Source of the DNA: Clitoria ternatea
Lineage: Eukaryota > Streptophyta > Magnoliopsida > Fabales > Fabaceae
DNA: 64,000 nt
Assembly (NCBI GenBank): GCA_037962975.1
Contig: CM075675.1
Span: 28,646,501 to 28,710,500, forward strand
Direction: 5' to 3'
Below the pieces are notes generated by a model. It had not been told where the DNA came from, did no database searches, and saw only the letters and a list, made by a program, of their open reading frames with translations. A program made the translations under genes and the position numbers. Shown piece by piece: positions 22,909-33,149 of this stretch. Each line of letters starts with the position of its first letter. The first letter of the stretch is position 1.

Positions 22909-23030
22909 TGTGTTCATATCTTGCTTAAATGTGTTAGATGCTCTGATATATGATCTGATATGTGTTCATATCTTGCTTAAATGTGTTAGATGCTCTGATA
23001 TATGATCTGATATGTGTTCACATCTTGCTT
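22909..23030. repeat. 52-bp tandem repeat in copia-1 3' region
   Basis: There are 2.3 copies of a 52-bp unit beginning TGTGTTCATATCTTGC (22909, 22961, 23013). It is preceded by a purine-rich CAAAGGGGGAGAA at about 22888, resembling the true polypurine tract. Confidence 0.85.
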
Positions 23031-23293
23031 ATCTCTTGTTTAAAATTTGAATAATTTTATCTGGTTATTAAATTCCTTTTGATAAGGGGAGAGTTATAGA
23101 TAAAAGATAATAGACAATAGATAAAATGAGATAAGACATTGGCTGCTGAATGTGATTACTCTGATTTTTGAAATTGGTCATCTGCTATTTGAAAAAGAGA
23201 TAATGTAGCAGAGTTGTTTCTGCAAAAAGATAAAAGATAAGTCTATATTATTTAAACTAACAACCCTCAAGAGATGAACATAGTTGTCATCAT

Positions 23294-23308
23294 CAAAAAG
23301 GGGGAGAA
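23294..23308 (+). promoter_or_regulatory. Polypurine tract of copia-1
   Basis: The purine run CAAAAAGGGGGAGAA lies directly before the 3' LTR start TGTGTTTG. It primes plus-strand DNA synthesis. A second similar tract lies about 400 bp upstream. Confidence 0.85.
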
Positions 23309-24732
23309 TGTGTTTGAATATGTTAACAGGTCCAAAGATGTGCAAAGATTTTGATAATGACAAGCACTCTTGAAGAAACCGATGCAAAAACAAAGACATG
23401 AAATCAGAATTGAAGTAACAGCGAAGCTAATCGATTAGGCCATAGATGCTAATCGATTAGGAGCTTTCTGTTTTGGAAGAAATTGCATCAGGTATGAAAG
23501 CTAATCGATTAGGGAGCTGAACAATCGATTAGGTACTCACTGGAATTAAGGTAATCGATTATACACCAGAGACTAATCGATTACAACAATCAGAAATGGG
23601 ACAAAATGCATCAGGTATGAAAGCTAATCGATTAGCTGAACCATATAATCGATTAGTGAGTCACTGGATTTAAGGTAATCGATTGCAAGACATGCTAATC
23701 GATTAGGATGCTGCGAAAACAAATTAAATGCATCAGGTACAGATGCTAATCGATTAGAGGAAATGAAATAATCGATTAGTGACTCTCTAACTTGAAGCTA
23801 ATCGATTACAACGCGAGGATGTAATCGATTACGCTAGTGGAAAAATAGATTTAAGTGGGAAACCAGGTCATGTCTCCACCATTCTTTAAATTTCCACTAA
23901 CTGCAACGGCTATGATGGACTAGGGCACTCCTCAACAGCTATCTTGGCTCTATAAATTGAAGAGGAAGACAAGCACAAAGACACAACTAAGTAGCAACAA
24001 TTCATAGCTCTATTTTGTGCTTTGTAAGCCTATTTCTTGCATATTGTACTTTCACTAGTATATCCTCTCATCTTGAGAGATTAGAATTTGGGAGAGCTTT
24101 TCATTTGTATATCTGCTCTATTAAGAGAGTATATTGATTGTAAACACAAACTCCAAACACAAGATATTCACTCTAGGTTGAGTGGTTGTTCACTCTAGGT
24201 TGAGTGGTTACAAAGGTTAAGGGTTCAATCTTTGGGATATTGTGAGATTGAGAGATTGGGTGGGTTGCCCTTATACTTGTGAGGATTGGGTTCTTGAGTG
24301 TGGGACACTAGGAAGCCGCAATTGCTCAAAGTTGTATCTCTAGTCTACAATAGTGGAAAATCCTCTAAGTGGGTTGCTTAGAGGCGAGACGTACATCGGA
24401 TTGGGTGGAACTCGTTATATTGGTTTGCAAGCTTCTCTTCCTTACTCTTTTACTTTCATTTACTGCATATTTGTTGATTGGTATTGATTGGTTGAGAAGA
24501 GCTCACTTGAACTTGCTTAATTTGTTATACCTCTAATATTGCACACCAAGTGTTTGATAAATTGCTTCAGCAATATTTCTCATTGTAGTGCATTGCTTGT
24601 TATCCTCCATTCTATTTCACTTGCATAATCTCACAATCTTGGTTATAAAAATCAATTTCAAAGGTATTCCAATCAAAAGTTTTAAAACTCAATTCACCCC
24701 CCCTCTTGAGTATTGAGGCCACTTGAACAACA
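23309..24732 (+). repeat. 3' LTR of copia-1
   Basis: It has the same length as the 5' LTR, with 12 transitions between them by eye (for example near 14989/23579, 15226/23816 and three within 15615-15650/24205-24240). The palindrome array is at 23428-23831 and the TATA box at 23951-23957. Confidence 0.95.
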
Positions 24733-24737
24733 CCAGC

Positions 24738-26090
24738 TACTCTCGCATCCCTACTTACATGGAAGAGCAACGAAGCCTTCCACTGGCAAATGCACAACAT
24801 CAAAAGGGGAGGAGAGCAGGCTCAATTGCATCCCCCTTAGGATACAAGATGAGTATCCCATTTTCCAAAAGGCTCATGAATGCGCATGTCCCCAGACATT
24901 TGCAGACCATGCAACCTATTTCCATAGGAAAATATACTGGGGAAACAGATCCTTCTAAGCATCTAGATGCTTATATCTATAAGGCTATGTTCTTAGGTGC
25001 AGAAGAAGATATCATGTGCAGGATGTTCCCCAGAACCCTTACAGGTGAAGCTCTTAGTTGGTTCAAGAGATTACCTTCAGGTTCCATTGATTCATGGGAG
25101 GATCTGGCTACAGCTTTTGGCAGCCACTTCGTGATCTCTAGGGATGCACCTAGAACCTCTCATACTTTGGCTCAGATCAAGCAAGGTGACAAAGAATCTC
25201 TGAAGGATTTCCTTAAGAGATTCTATAAGGAGGCAGCCATGGTTCCTGATTTGACGGAAGTGATACAGTTGCATATCCTCATCGAGGCTATGCAGCCAAA
25301 ATCACCTTTTGCCCTGTCGTTGGCAAAGGGACCTCCATCCACAATGGAGGAATTTCGCAGGAAGGCGTCCAAGTACGTTGGTATTGAGATGCACCTGGAA
25401 GCCACTGCATCGTGCAGTAAACCACCCACCGCAACTCCACACCATGACAAAGGTAAAGAAAAATCATCCAGGAATGATAAGTTACCTCAGAAAAACAAAG
25501 CAGGGAACCAGTCCTTCAAACAGCAAGATAGACGTGTGTTCAATTTCGCTCATTATGCACCCCTGAACACGTCATATGAGCAAATCTTGCGTGAAATAGG
25601 ATGGACTACCCTTAATATTTACGGGATTCAACGTCCACCTCCAATCAGACGCGGTGGGAACCCAAAGAAATATTATGAGTTCCATGAGTCAGTTGGCCAT
25701 ACCACGGAGGAGTACAAGCAACTCAAAAATACCATTGAGGTACTCATTCGTGAAGGCAAACTGAAACATTATTTGTTCAAGGGTAAATCTCACGATGAAC
25801 CAGAGAGATTTGAGAAAAGATCTCGTGATCGTTCTCCTGATCCTGATAACACTCGGGAGCCAAAACGTACGGTGGTAACCGAAAAACAAAAGGGCATTGT
25901 TCCTGAGTCCGCCCCAAGAGAGCCAAGCCCAGAACCCAGATCACGGGGTAAAAGGCAGGTTGTAGATATGATTGCTGGGGGCTTCGCTGGAGGCGGACCC
26001 TCAAACACCGCCAGGAAAAATCACCATTGTATGATCTTGTCTGTGCAAGGCAAGGGTAAGGAATATCGCCCATTCAGGAACGGGGTCTAG
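24738..26090 (+). pseudogene. Gypsy gag, main part
   Basis: This is the continuation of the gag opened at 14461, in frame after copia-1. It contains the retrotransposon gag (capsid) domain: ISIGKYTGETDPSKHLDAY, MFPRTLTGEALSWFKRLP, and FLKRFYKEAAMVPDLTE near residue 170 of this segment. A nucleocapsid-like CX2C knuckle is not clear; there is a CEFH-like region around YYEFHESVGHTTEEYKQLK where Cys appears replaced by Tyr. The segment ends in a TAG at 26088-26090, after which the same frame remains open into protease, so in the ancestor gag and pol were one frame. Confidence 0.88.
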
Positions 26091-27053
26091 ACTCCGCCCA
26101 TAACCTTCACAGATGATGATTTTGGCCCTACAGTTCCTGAGGGAGATGACACAGTAGTGATTATCGTAGTAATCGCTAATATGGATGTAAAACGCATCCT
26201 AATTGACCAAGGAAGTTCCTGCGACGTTATCTTCTATGACTGTTTTAAACGCATGGGACTAACTGATGCTGATTTGCACCCTTATACGCAGGACCTTACA
26301 GCCTTTAATGGCGCTAAACAGCCCACTAAAGGCTACTTGGATACAAGGATCACTTTCGATGGTGAACCTGGGGCAAGGACTGTGAAATCCAGGATTCTTG
26401 TCATTGATGTTAAATCTCCATACAATGGCATCATCGGGCGGCCTACCCTGAATGCCATGGAAGCCATCGTTTTAACCCCCCACTTGTTAATCAAGTTCAT
26501 TGACAAAGATAATCAAGTCTCGTCTGTAAGGGGTGACCAGGAGATGGCTCGCTATTGTTACAATTTGAGTCTTAACATGGTGAAACTTGAAACCATGTCT
26601 AAGAAAAGAAAACTGAATGAAGGAAGCAGTGCGGCGACATCCGTCAATTTGGTAGATCTTGACCCCAGGGCGGAGTCTTCTATAGACCCACTGAATCCTT
26701 TGAAACCAACTCCTGATGGTGGTTCCAAGTCTATTATCTTAGGCAGCACCCCGGAGCAAATTACTAACATCAATGACAAACTGGAGCCTAACATGGAAGC
26801 AAAATTGATTGCACTCCTCCATGAATACAAAGAAATATTTGCTTGGACCGCTGCAGACATGCCTGGCATGGATCCTAACTTTTGTTGTCACCGCCTGGCG
26901 GTGTATCCTGAAACTAAGCCAGTGGCACAAAAGAAACGGCGTATGGCTGCTAAGCAAAAAGCTGCTTGTGAACAAACAGAGGAGCTCCTCAAGGCGGGGT
27001 TCATCAGGGAACTCCGTTACTCCTCCTGGCTGTCCAACGTGGTTATGGTATAG
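26091..27053 (+). pseudogene. Gypsy protease and start of RT
   Basis: This open segment in the gag frame contains the aspartic protease motif ILIDQGSSCDVIF near 26195, the D-x-G-S-S type common in the Tat lineage, followed by NGIIGRPTLNAM. The C-terminal end carries the start of the RT region (AKQKAACEQTEELLKAGFI then SSWLSNVVMV). TAG at 27051-27053 interrupts the RT just before the KWRMCIDY motif. A few substitutions aside, the domain looks complete. Confidence 0.87.
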
Positions 27054-29081
27054 AAAGCCAATGGCAAATGGCGTATGTGCATAGACTACGTTGATTTGAA
27101 TAAATGCTGTCCCAAAGATCCATACCCTCTCCCCAACATTGACAGATTGGTTGATGATTCCTCAGGATACAAGTATCTATCTTTTATGGATGCCTACTCC
27201 GGATACAACCAAATTCCAATGTGTGAGGATGATCAGGAGAAGACAACATTCATTAATGACAAAGGGGTCTTTTGCTACAACGTCATGCCATTTGGGCTAA
27301 AGAACGCCGGGGCAACCTACCAGCGCATGATCAACAAAGTTTTTGAGGGTATGCACACAAAGCTGGTAGAGGTTTATATTGACGACATTATTGCCAAGAC
27401 CCCGGAGGGAGGAGACCATGTTGAAGACCTACGGCTCATTTTCCAACGCCTACAGCAATACAACATGAGACTCAATCCATTAAAATGTACATTTACTGTT
27501 CCTGGGGGCAGATTTTTGGGTTTCATGTTAACACAAAGAGGCATAGAGGCTAATCCTGATAAATGTCAAGTAATTCAGGAGTTGCAGAGCCCCAAAACAT
27601 TGAAGGAGGTACAATCCCTCAATGGAAAAATCGCTGCTCTAGCACGATTTATGCCAAAAATGGCTCATCGCTCTCTTCCTTTGTACAAAATACTGAAGAA
27701 GGATAAGAAATTCAGTTGGGGCCCAGAACAAGAGGCGGCATTCCAAAGCTTGAAAAATGTCTTGGCCAGCCCTCCAATCCTGGTCAAACCAAGCCCAGGT
27801 GAACAACTCATTGTTTATTTGTCTGTTTCAGATGAAGCGCTGGCAGTGGCTCTGGTCAAGGAAACAGTTGAAGGCCAACGACCGGTGTACTTCACTGGTA
27901 GAACATTGCATGGTGCAGAGTGCCGTTACCAGAAGATTGAAAAGGCAGCACTTGCAGTTGTTTGGGCCTCACGACGCCTAAGACCATATTTCCATGCATA
28001 TCCCATCCTGATTCGCACAGACTTGCCACTTCGTACTATATTGTTCAAACCAGACCTGGCAGGAAGGATGATCAAATGGGCCATAGAACTCTCTGAATTT
28101 GACATATCTTACGAGCCAAGAACTGCTATCAAGGCACAAGTCCTAGCAGATTTCGTAGTTGAATTAACAGGCTCTAGCCCAGATGCAGATCATTCGCATT
28201 GGACAATATATGTCGATGGGTCTTCGAACAACAAAGGATGTGGAGCAGGAATTGTTATTGAAAGTGATGACGGGGTACATCTTGAAATTTCATTACACTT
28301 CACCTTCACTACGTCCAACAATCAGGCGGAGTATGAAGCCTGCTTGGCCGGACTGAGAGCAGCCCAAGATATTGGGGCCAAAATTGTTACCCTATGCAGT
28401 GATTCTCAATTAGTCATCTCACAAATTCTTGGTGAGTATCAGGCTAAAGAACCCCTGCTACAACAATATCTGGACTGCGTCAATGAGTTAAAGCAGCACT
28501 TCAATGAAGTCACTTTCAAGCATGTACCCCGCGAAGAGAATACACGTGCTGATATCCTCTCCAGGCTAGCCAGCACAAAGAAGGCAGGGTGCATAACTAC
28601 GGTTGTACAGAGTACCTTGACTGAGCCAAGCATTTCCTTTCCTTCATCAGTAAATATGATTAAGAGCCGCTCCTTTGACGACAATTCCTGGGTAGCACCA
28701 ATAGTTTGTTACCTTGTTAATGGACAATTGCCCACGGATGATCTTGAGCGAAAGAAACTAAAGAAAGAAGCACCCTATTATACACTCCTAGACGGACAGT
28801 TATACCGCCGAGGAATTTCTGTTCCTTACCTAATTTGTATAAATGAAAACGAGGTGCAAGCTGTTTTGGAAGAAGTCCATGAAGGGCAGTGTGGACATCA
28901 CCCAGGGGCACAGAGTCTAATGAGAAAAATACTCAGGGCGGGGTATTGGTGGCCCACTCTGAAGCATGACTCCGCCTCGTATGTTCAAAAATGCGATCAA
29001 TGCCAACGATTCGCAAATCTCTACCACACTCCAGCGGAGGAAATGTCATCATTAATAACGCCTTGGCCTTTCTATCAATAG
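27054..29081 (+). pseudogene. Gypsy reverse transcriptase, RNase H, second (archaeal-type) RNase H, integrase zinc finger
   Basis: RT motifs in order are KWRMCIDYVDLNK, MPFGLKNAGATYQRMI and VYIDDIIAKT near 27375. They are followed by the standard RNase H (TGRTLHGAE, KAALAVVWA) and then a second RNase H of archaeal type: YVDGSSNNKGCGAG near 28208, NNQAEYEACLAGL and CSDSQLVISQI. The integrase H2C2 finger follows (HEGQCGHHPG, CDQCQRF). The dual RNase H is diagnostic of Tat-lineage elements. TAG at 29079-29081 cuts the protein directly before the integrase core. Within this segment the frame is otherwise uninterrupted for 675 codons. Confidence 0.92.
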
Positions 29082-29924
29082 GGCATGGATATCTTGGGTC
29101 CATTCCCGACTGCGCCCGGCGGTATCAAATACTTGATAGTTGGTGTTGATTATTTCACCAAATGGATTGAGGCAGAGGCAGTGGTGCACATAACGTCAGC
29201 CAGGACTCGAAGGTTCGTATATGAAAATATCATTGCACGTTTCGGAGTCCCTGGACGCATAGTCACTGATAATGGCACCCAGTTCACATATCGCAAGTTC
29301 ACTGAACTTCTAGAAAATCTCAGCATTACGCAGATTTTCTCTTCTGTGGAACACCCTCAAACCAATGGACAAGCAGAGGTTGCCAACAGAGAAATCTTGA
29401 AGGGCCTCAAGAAACACCTCGGTGAGGCAAAGGGAGATTGGGCAAATCAACTGTGCCATGTTTTATGGGCATACAGAACAACCCCTCACTCCACCACGAA
29501 TGAATCTCCATATCGGCTGACATATGGAGTTGAGGCTGTCATTCCCATTGAATTGGCAGCCCCTTCAGCTCGAGTCCTCCATTTCAACGAAGAAGCCAAT
29601 CAACAGAACCTTGCACATGAACTCGAGGTTTTGGCGGAGTTGAGAGAGGAAGCCTTTGTAAGAGACCAAGCTGTCAAAGCAAAGGCCACCAAACGGTATA
29701 ACACACGCATTTTTGAACGCCGTTTCAAAGAAGGAGATTTGGTCCTAAGAAGGGCCAATATTGGCAACAAATTTGCACACCAAGGCAAATTGGCACCAAC
29801 CTGGGAAGGTCCATACCGAGTCATCGAGGTTTTGGGCAAAGGCACATACCGCCTAGAAAACTTAGATGGCACTCCGGTCAGGAATAAATGGAACATTTTA
29901 AATTTACGCATATACTACAGCTAG
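29082..29924 (+). pseudogene. Gypsy integrase core and C-terminus
   Basis: This is the same frame as the preceding segment. It has the DDE catalytic core: Asp in MDILGPFP, Asp in VTDNGTQF near 29265, and Glu in QTNGQAEVANREI near 29360. The C-terminal region includes RRFKEGDLVLRR and KLAPTWEGPYRV (a GPY/F-type module) and ends at TAG 29922-29924. No chromodomain follows, consistent with a non-chromovirus Tat element. Confidence 0.92.
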
Positions 29925-30220
29925 TTGGGTAATATGGTATGATATTTTCTTCCTAACTCAAGGATCTTCCTATGTATGCTTTCCTTGAAAGGGTTTTGAA
30001 AAGATATACCCCAGCTCAGCCCTTTATGTAGTTCCATTATTAATGAAATGCCTTCCTGCATTCAATCTTCACTCTAACTTTGAATTGATTATCCATGGCA
30101 GAATTTATTCCCATGCAGATAAGACAACGGCTCCAAAAATTGAAGCACAGATGCATAACTCTTTATTCCATAAAGATCAACCAACATGCAACAACGCTTC
30201 ACAAACGGAGTCAACAAAAA
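29925..30220 (+). other. Gypsy untranslated region between pol and tandem arrays
   Basis: This is non-coding sequence immediately after the pol stop. No motif or gene is recognised. Confidence 0.5.
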
Positions 30221-30830
30221 CTCCTTGGGGGGAAAGGATTGGTGTCTCAGCTATATGCTACACCATACCGACCCTAAGGTCCAAAAAACTCCTTGGGGGG
30301 AAAGGATTGGTGTCTCAGCTATATGCTGCACCATACCGACCCTAAGGTCCAGAAAACTCCTTGGGGGGAAAAGATTGGTGTCTCAGCTATATGCTGCACC
30401 ATACCGACCCTAAGGTACAGAAAACTCCTTGGGGGGAAAGGATTGGTGTCACAGCTGTATGCTGCACCATACCGACTCTAAGGTCTTGCAGGCCGCCTAT
30501 GGAAAGAACTGGTGTCACAGCTATATGCTGCACTAATTCGTCCCCAAGGTCCTACAGGCTTCTTGTGGAAAGAGCTGGTGTCACAGCTATATGCTGCACG
30601 ACGCTAATCCCAAAATCCAACAAATTTCTTGCAGGATGAATTGGTGTCACAGCTATATGCTGCACCATACCGCCTCAAAGGTTCAACCAATTTCTTACAG
30701 GAACAATTGGTGTCACAGCTATATGCTGCACCATACTATCTCAAGGGTAAGAACCAACAAAATTCTCACAGGAAGAATTAGTGTCACAAGCTATATGCTG
30801 CACCATAGCCATCCTGGATTCAACAATTCT
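30221..30830. repeat. 68-bp tandem repeat array in gypsy 3' region
   Basis: The first four units start at 30221, 30289, 30357 and 30425 with CTCCTTGGGGGGAAAGGATT and are nearly identical, with a period of exactly 68. About five more diverged units continue to about 30830, retaining GGTGTCACAGCTATATGCTG. Homogenisation is strongest at the left end. Open frames through it are by-products of the repeat. Confidence 0.9.
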
Positions 30831-30999
30831 CATTTGATCAGGAGTTACACTCCGGTCCAAGTTCAAAAGGATGAACACTCCATCCAAAGCTTGACTCCGT
30901 CTAACTACCAAGGTTTTACGGAGTACATGAGCAACAAACTCAAGCACTACCCAACAAGTTCAAGTAAGTTCAACACTTGTAAAATTGTGCTTCTTTGAA

Positions 31000-32930
31000 A
31001 TTCCTAAGAGGCTACTCCGCCTCCTTACAGAATCCTACTTCTTTGAAGTTCCTAAGAGGTCACTCCGCCTCTTTACGGAATCCTATTTCATTGAAATTCC
31101 TAAGAGGCTACTCTGTCTCCTTACGGAATCCTACTTCTTTGAAGTTCCTAAGAGGTCACTCTGCCTCCTTACGGAATCCTATTTCATTGAAATTCCTAAG
31201 AGGTCACTCTGCCTCCTTACGGAATCCTATTTCATTGAAATTCCTAAGAGGCTATTCCGCCTCCTTACGGAATCCAATTTCATTGAAATTCCTAACAGGC
31301 TACTCCGCCTTCTTACAGAATCCAACCTCATTGAAATTCCTAAAAGGCTACTTCACCTCCTTACGGAATCCAACTCCTTGGAAATTCCTAAGAGGCTACT
31401 CCGCCTCCTTACGGAATCCAATCTCATTGAAATTCCTAAGAGGCTACTCCGCCTTCTTACGGAATCCAATCGCATTGAAATTCCTAAGAGGCTACTTCGC
31501 CTCATTATTAAATTTGTTTCATTGAAATTCCTAAGAGGCTATTCCGCCTCCTTACGGAATCCAATTTCATTGAAATTCCTACTCCGCCTCCTTACGGAAT
31601 CCTACTTCATTGAAATTCCTAAGAGGCTATTCAGCCTCCTTACGGAATCCAATTTTATTGAAATTCCTATTCCGCCTCCTTACGGAATCCAATTTCATTG
31701 AGATTCCTAAGAGGCTACTCCGCCTTCTTACGGAATCCAACCTCATTGAAATTCCTAAGAGGCTATTCTGCCTCCTTACGGAATCCAATTTCATTGAAAT
31801 TCCTAAGAGGCTACTCCGCCTTCTTACGGAATCCAATCTTATTGAAATTCCTAAGAGGCTACTTCGCCTCATTATTAAATTTGTTTCATTGAAATTCCTA
31901 AGAGGCTATTCCGCCTCCTTACGGAATCCAATTTCATTGAAATTCCTAAGAGGCTACTCCGCCTCCTTACGGAATCCTATTTCATTGAAATTCCTAAGAG
32001 GCTATTCCGCCTCCTTACAGAATCCTATTTCATTGAAATCCTAAGAGGCTACTCCGCCTCCTTACGGAATCCTACTTCATTGAAATTCCTAAGAGGCTAT
32101 TCCGCCTCCTTACGGAATCCAATTTTATTGAAATTCCTATTCCGCCTCCTTACGGAATCCAATTTCATTGAAATTCCTAAGAGGCTACTCCGCCTTCTTA
32201 CGGAATCCAACCTCATTGAAATTCCTAAGAGGCTATTCTGCCTCCTTACGGAATCCAATTTCATTGAAATTCCTAAGAGGCTACTTCGCCTTCTTACGGA
32301 ATCCAATCTCATTGAAATTCCTAAGAGGCTACTTCGCCTCATTATTAAATTTGTTTCATTGAAATTCCTAAGAGGCTATTCCGCCTCCTTACGGAATCCA
32401 ATTTCATTGAAATTCCTAAGAGGCTACTCCGCCTCCTTACGGAATCCTATTTCATTGAAATTCCTAAGAGGCTATTCCGCCTCCTTACGGAATCCAATTT
32501 TATTGAAATTCCTATTCCGCCTTCTTACGGAATCCAACCTCATTGAAATTCCTAAAAGGCTACTCCGCCTCCTTACGGAATCCAACTCCTTGGAAATTCC
32601 TAAGAGGCTACTCCGCCTTCTTACGGAATCCAACCTCATTGAAATTCCTAAAAGGCTACTCTGCCTTCTTACGGAATCCAACTCCTTGGAAATTCCTAAG
32701 AGGCTACTCCGCCTTCTTACGGAATCTAATCTCATTGAAATTCCTAAGAGGCTACTCCGCCTTCTTACGGAATCCAATCTCATTGAAATTCCTAAGAGGC
32801 TACTTCGCCTTATTATTAAATTTGTTTCATTGAAATTCCTAAGAGGTTACTTCGCCTCCCTACTGAATTTTACTTCACCAGAATTTCAAAAAGGCTATTC
32901 CGCCTCGTTATACTTAGTCATATTTCATTA
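31000..32930. repeat. 48-bp (16-codon) tandem repeat array, about 40 units
   Basis: The unit is 48 bp, GAAATTCCTAAGAGGCTACT continuing with CCGCCTCCTTACGGAATCC and a variable AAT/TTCATT tail. Because 48 is a multiple of 3, frames stay open through many units on both strands; one plus-strand frame reads EIPKRLLRLLTESNLI repeatedly. Units with internal deletions and a variant containing ATTATTAAATTTGTTTC (near 31505, 31870, 32340, 32815) recur at about 365-478 bp, giving a higher-order repeat; 31610-31890 and 32080-32360 are nearly the same. The array lies between gypsy pol and the antisense gene. Confidence 0.93.
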
Positions 32931-33037
32931 AGTCCTCAGATGAATATTTTGCCTTCTTAATATCATTTTACAAGGCATAAATATGACGGACTCAAACGTT
33001 GCTTATATGAACAAGTATAGATTTACAGAAAATATAT

Positions 33038-33043
33038 TTTATT
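33038..33043 (-). terminator. Candidate polyadenylation signal of the antisense gene
   Basis: AATAAA on the minus strand lies about 107 bp after the antisense stop codon, between that gene and the 48-bp array. The context is AT-rich. Confidence 0.4.
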
Positions 33044-33149
33044 GAATATTGCCAATATTGATAAAAATCCAGAGCCTATCCTGGAACAAGGCGATATCAT
33101 CAAAGTGCAAATAAAAACAAAGCTTGCAAAGAGTTTCAGGAGCTGGTCT

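Larger units (their letters stand above)
14719..24732 (+). mobile_element. Complete Ty1/copia retrotransposon, SIRE-like (copia-1)
   Basis: The element is 10,014 bp with LTRs of equal length, 14719-16142 and 23309-24732 (1424 bp), flanked by CCAGC at 14714-14718 and 24733-24737. It has an initiator-Met primer site, gag, pol (integrase before RT, the copia order), a long spacer with a promoter-like region, a third ORF and a polypurine tract. The extra ORF after pol and the large size fit the SIRE/Maximus lineage. I count 12 LTR differences, all transitions (about 0.8 percent), so it is a recent insertion. Even so, its three ORFs contain six in-frame stops. Confidence 0.95.

Noticed and set aside
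31000..32930. CRISPR-like regular repeat
   Set aside because: The units are contiguous with no unique spacers, in a plant retrotransposon. It is a plain tandem array.
30985..32931. Long open frames (up to 283 codons) on both strands in the 48-bp array
   Set aside because: They exist only because the unit is a multiple of 3 without stops; no start context, no similarity to a protein family, and overlapping frames are equally open. Kept as a repeat, not as genes.
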